8,954 nt of DNA, taken from the NCBI GenBank assembly GCA_964346275.1, contig CAYFUR010000132.1, forward strand, positions 1 through 8,954, written 5' to 3'. The notes beneath the pieces are model-generated. The model was not told the origin of the DNA and searched no databases. It saw only the letters and a program-made list of their open reading frames with translations. The translations under genes and the position numbers were made by a program. Position 1 is the stretch's first letter, and each line of letters begins with the position of its first letter. This DNA comes from CAYFUR01 sp964346275 (lineage in GTDB: Bacteria > Sumerlaeota > Sumerlaeia > SLMS01). Below, piece after piece: positions 6,651-8,954 of the stretch.

Positions 6651-6667
6651 TTTCCCCTCTGGGGAAA
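6651..6667. repeat. Palindrome between divergent genes
   Basis: TTTCCCC-tct-GGGGAAA is a perfect 7-bp inverted repeat with a 3-nt centre. It lies between the divergent DUF4855 and oxidoreductase genes, where a shared operator would be expected. It resembles the inverted repeat at 20-55 (TTTTCCCC and GGGGAAAA arms). It could also be a leader hairpin. Confidence 0.35.
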
Positions 6668-6727
6668 GAGTCGCGCGGCGGAATTCGCGGAGCAAGAGCG
6701 AGCTGTGTTTCAGACGAAAAAGCCGCC

Positions 6728-6756
6728 TTGACGCTCCGCCTACAATGCTGATTGAT
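6728..6756 (+). promoter_or_regulatory. Possible promoter of the oxidoreductase gene
   Basis: TTGACG (6728-6733) is followed after 17 nt by ATTGAT (6751-6756), a weak -10. A better -10-like box, TACAAT (6741-6746), lies only 7 nt after TTGACG, which is too close to pair with it. The location upstream of the ribosome-binding site GGGAGAAGG is right, but the match is weak. Confidence 0.25.
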
Positions 6757-6791
6757 CGCCGCAACAATCATCTTGGGAGAAGGCCATTCCA

Positions 6792-8081
6792 ATGAGCAAC
6801 AATCTCCAGGAAGCCATTCTTGTCGGAGCTGGCCAGCGAGGCCGGGAAGCATTTGGCGCCTTCGCGGAACGCAACCCATCCCTTCTACGCTATACAGCGG
6901 TGGCCGATCCCGACGAAGGGCGCCGCGATCAGTTTGCCTCTGATCACGGGATCCCCTCGGAGCGCCGCTTCTCTTCCTGGGAAGACCTGCGCGCCCGCCC
7001 GCCCGTCGCGCCCATCGCCGTCAATGCCACCATGGATCGCGAGCACCTTGCCTCGACTCTTGCGCTTCTGGAGGCGGGTTACCACGTCATGCTCGAAAAA
7101 CCCATGGCTGTCACGCCCGAGCAATGCCTTCTCATCGGCCAGGCCGCGGCGGAATCCGGCCGCATGGTCCAGATCACCCATCCACTGCGCTTTACCCCCT
7201 TCTATACAAAGGTCAAGGAACTGCTCGATTCCGGCGCTGTCGGGCGTGTGCTCGCCATTTCCATGGAGGAGAATGTCGGATACTGGCACTTCGCTCACAG
7301 CTTCGTTCGGGGCAACTGGGGCCGGGGCGACCGCAGCGGCCCTCTCATGCTGACCAAGTGCTGCCACGATATGGACATCGCCTCGTGGCTCGCGGGCCAG
7401 CCCGTGGACACCGTTGCCTCGCATGGAGGTTTGCGGTTCTTTCGCGAGGAAAATGCTCCGGAAGGCGCGACCGAGCGCTGTCTGGACGGATGCCCTGCAG
7501 CGGATGAATGCCCCTTCTATGCGCCGTCGCTCTATCTCGGCGAGCACACCGAGTGGCCCGTCAGCGTGATCTCCCTCGATTCCTCCTACGAGGCGCGGCG
7601 CCGCGCCCTGGAAACCGGTCCCTATGGCCGCTGTGTCTATCGCTGCGACAATGACACGATTGACCAGCAAACTGTCACCGCCGAGTTTGCCGATGGCACG
7701 CTCTTCGACTTCGCCGTGCGCGGGGGATCGCTCACGCCCTGCCGCACGATTCGCATCCTGGGCACACGCGGCGAGTTGAGCGGCCGCTTTGAAGAGAACC
7801 AGGTCACCGTCAGCGAATTCGCCCCCGGCATGGGCGAACGCCTGCCCGCGACCGTCTATACAGCAACGTCCGCCGCTGGCGCCCACGGCGGGGGAGACGA
7901 AGGCGCCATCCGCCATTTCCTCGATTGCGTGGCCCGCGGCGACACCGACCGCATCCGGCGTTCCCTCGGCATCGCCATCGAAGGCCATCTGCTCTCCTTC
8001 GCCGCCGAGGAGGCTCGCTCCAGCGGCCAGACAGTGCGCATGGAAGACTTCCGCGGCTCTGTCGCTTACCCTGCCACCTGA
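6792..8081 (+). CDS. Gfo/Idh/MocA family oxidoreductase, cysteine-rich subtype
   Basis: This 429-aa protein is a cytoplasmic NAD(P)-dependent dehydrogenase acting on sugars, inositols or related polyols; the exact substrate is unknown. The Rossmann domain starts at residue 7 with the dinucleotide motif G12-A-G-Q-R-G17. V-A-D-P at 37-40 ends the second strand, and the family motif E102-K-P lies in A-G-Y-H-V-M-L-E-K-P. In the second domain, K189-C-C-H-D-M-D195 carries the lysine/histidine/aspartate residues usually involved in catalysis. The subtype shows an insertion with C230, C234 and C240 and a further pair, C281 and C285, in a G-P-Y-G-R-C-V-Y-R-C-D-N-D segment, which may bind metal. The start has GGGAGAAGG about 9 nt upstream. 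It is divergent from the DUF4855 gene, consistent with joint carbohydrate metabolism. The tRNA gene follows 57 nt downstream. Confidence 0.93.
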   Translation: MSNNLQEAILVGAGQRGREAFGAFAERNPSLLRYTAVADPDEGRRDQFASDHGIPSERRFSSWEDLRARPPVAPIAVNATMDREHLASTLALLEAGYHVMLEKPMAVTPEQCLLIGQAAAESGRMVQITHPLRFTPFYTKVKELLDSGAVGRVLAISMEENVGYWHFAHSFVRGNWGRGDRSGPLMLTKCCHDMDIASWLAGQPVDTVASHGGLRFFREENAPEGATERCLDGCPAADECPFYAPSLYLGEHTEWPVSVISLDSSYEARRRALETGPYGRCVYRCDNDTIDQQTVTAEFADGTLFDFAVRGGSLTPCRTIRILGTRGELSGRFEENQVTVSEFAPGMGERLPATVYTATSAAGAHGGGDEGAIRHFLDCVARGDTDRIRRSLGIAIEGHLLSFAAEEARSSGQTVRMEDFRGSVAYPAT

Positions 8082-8097
8082 CGCCTGGGAATCCTCC

Positions 8098-8126
8098 TTG
8101 CCACGGACCGGACCTTTCGCTAGTTA
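8098..8126 (+). promoter_or_regulatory. Possible promoter of the tRNA-Arg gene
   Basis: TTGCCA (8098-8103, 5 of 6 to the -35 consensus) is followed after 17 nt by TAGTTA (8121-8126), which shares only the first two bases with the -10 consensus. A start site near 8133 would lie just before the mature tRNA 5' end at 8139. Position and spacing are right, but the -10 is poor. Confidence 0.35.
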
Positions 8127-8138
8127 CGCCCCCAGCGC

Positions 8139-8215
8139 GTTCCCGTAGCTCAGTTGGATAGAGCATCGGATTCCTAATCCGGAGGTCGCAGGTTCGAATC
8201 CTGCCGGGAACGCCA
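8139..8215 (+). tRNA. tRNA-Arg, anticodon CCT
   Basis: All stems form. The acceptor stem GTTCCCG (8139-8145) pairs with CGGGAAC (8205-8211). The D-stem is GCTC/GAGC, and the anticodon stem TCGGA/TCCGG has one terminal T-G pair. The loop TTCCTAA carries anticodon CCT at 8173-8175, which reads AGG. The T-arm is GCAGG-TTCGAAT-CCTGC. The discriminator base is G8212 and CCA (8213-8215) is encoded. At 77 nt, this is a complete gene. Its 3' end lies 25 nt from the stop codon of an opposing integrase gene, the usual layout of an integration site. Confidence 0.97.
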
Positions 8216-8240
8216 GTTTAGACCACTGAGAACTAAGGCG

Positions 8241-8954
8241 TTATCCAGTGTCCTCTGGAATGTCCTTGTTTCCGGCTACCTGCTCGACTTGCAAATTCTT
8301 GCAAGCTTCTTCTTCCGCTTTTTTGCACGCTTCCTCGAGCGGATTCACAACGAAGCGGCGGAAGAGTTCCATCTGCCGGTCGAGGGCTTTTTCCTCGCCC
8401 AGGCTGCGAACGCCTAGACGCGGAAAATAGTGCCGATCGGTAACGCCGTGCGGTGCGTGTCCGATATACTGCTCCCAGATAGTTCCGTGGATTCCTTCCC
8501 ACTTTGCGAAGGTCGGAAGGCAATTGCGGAGATCCTTCACAGCCCAATCGATCCGCGGATTCCACGCCCGTAAATCGCGCCGCACCTGTCGGCTGTAAGA
8601 GCAATACTCTTCGAAGCCCCGGCCGCGCTCGCCAACAACGACGTGCTCGACCATGGGCCGCACCTTGCCCGCAAAGGCTTTCCTTCGCTGATGCGCCCGG
8701 CGGAGGGCACCCAGGACAGGCTCTGCGATGGGAATCACCCGATTGCGGTAAACATTCTTCACCTCGCCGGAGATTTCCACCAGGCCCCGCGAGAGGTCCA
8801 CCTTGTCCCAGGTCAGGCGAAGCGCTTCCTGGAGCTGAAAGCCAGCCAGCCCCTGGAGGGCCGCGCCCACCTCAAGATAAGATTTCCGCTCGCGCAGATA
8901 CCGAACGAAACTGGCAACGTCCTCGATATAGACAGCCTTCGGCGGAGTCTTCAG
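8241..8954 (-). CDS. Tyrosine recombinase/integrase, 5' end outside window
   Basis: The frame is open to the right edge, so the N-terminal part is missing and 237 residues are visible. Residues A31-A-L-Q-G-L-A-G-F-Q-L-Q-E-A-L-R-L-T-W and the following strand-turn with V-K-N and R-V-I-P-I show the catalytic domain of phage-type integrases, which cut and rejoin DNA at attachment sites. D-L-R (box II), I-G-H and the likely nucleophile tyrosine in T-D-R-H-Y-F are present. Two positions are odd. The box I arginine of the usual G-L-R is Gln (G-F-Q, residue 40), and the box II His of H-D-L-R is Lys (K-D-L-R). The C-terminal tail is acidic/lysine-rich with a repeated E-A-C-K. A GTG at 8870 lies inside the catalytic domain and is not the real start. 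The gene converges on tRNA-Arg. It may be an element integrase of a divergent subfamily or a decayed one. Confidence 0.85.
   Translation of the reverse strand: MKTPPKAVYIEDVASFVRYLRERKSYLEVGAALQGLAGFQLQEALRLTWDKVDLSRGLVEISGEVKNVYRNRVIPIAEPVLGALRRAHQRRKAFAGKVRPMVEHVVVGERGRGFEEYCSYSRQVRRDLRAWNPRIDWAVKDLRNCLPTFAKWEGIHGTIWEQYIGHAPHGVTDRHYFPRLGVRSLGEEKALDRQMELFRRFVVNPLEEACKKAEEEACKNLQVEQVAGNKDIPEDTG

Noticed and set aside
6885..7988. A 367-codon minus-strand frame opposite the oxidoreductase gene
   Set aside because: The plus-strand frame has clear Gfo/Idh/MocA motifs. The antisense translation has no recognisable features.
8241..8870. Integrase start at the GTG at 8870
   Set aside because: The frame stays open to the window edge, and the residues before 8870 continue the integrase fold, so the true start lies outside.
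1..8954. CRISPR array, insertion sequence or rRNA
   Set aside because: No regularly spaced repeats, no transposase and no rRNA-like sequence were seen.

Overview
The window looks like chromosomal DNA from an uncultivated, probably Gram-negative bacterium of moderately high GC content. Three things point this way. There is a prepilin-like protein with a C-terminal Y-D-P-T-N-G-T signature. There is a DUF4855 protein. There is a Gfo/Idh/MocA oxidoreductase of a cysteine-containing subtype. These combinations are common in heterotrophic candidate phyla such as Sumerlaeota, Hydrogenedentota, Lentisphaerota and Armatimonadota. No marker here fixes the phylum, so this placement is inference.

Layout. 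Positions 1-140 hold DnaA-box-like sequences, an 11-bp inverted repeat and a minus-strand terminator. Minus strand, 171-1681: a prepilin-like protein followed 35 nt later by a xanthorhodopsin-type proton-pumping rhodopsin, probably one transcription unit ending at the terminator. Positions 1682-2245 contain no convincing gene, but they hold GC-rich hairpins and an orphan plus-strand terminator. Plus strand, 2246-5488: the replicative helicase DnaB; a small protein joining a winged helix-turn-helix to a region resembling DnaA domain I; and an exported protein of unknown function. A DUF4855 protein (minus, 5498-6604) converges on this block. It is divergent from a Gfo/Idh/MocA dehydrogenase (plus, 6792-8081). 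A tRNA-Arg(CCT) gene follows at 8139-8215. A tyrosine recombinase then points back at the tRNA and runs off the right edge.

How the parts fit. The rhodopsin would supply light-driven proton motive force; no retinal or carotenoid genes are visible. dnaB and the HTH/DnaA-I-like gene form a replication pair, and the second protein is a candidate helicase-loading or DnaB-interacting factor. Together with the DnaA-box-like cluster, this suggests a replication-related neighbourhood. The DUF4855 protein, the exported protein and the oxidoreductase suggest carbohydrate handling, but only by family resemblance. The tRNA-Arg/integrase pair looks like the left boundary of an integrated element lying to the right of the window.

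The strongest candidate for something undescribed is the dnaB-linked HTH plus DnaA-domain-I-like protein. Secondary points are the rhodopsin with Trp at the carotenoid-fenestration position, the integrase with substituted catalytic residues, and a possible structured RNA ahead of dnaB.
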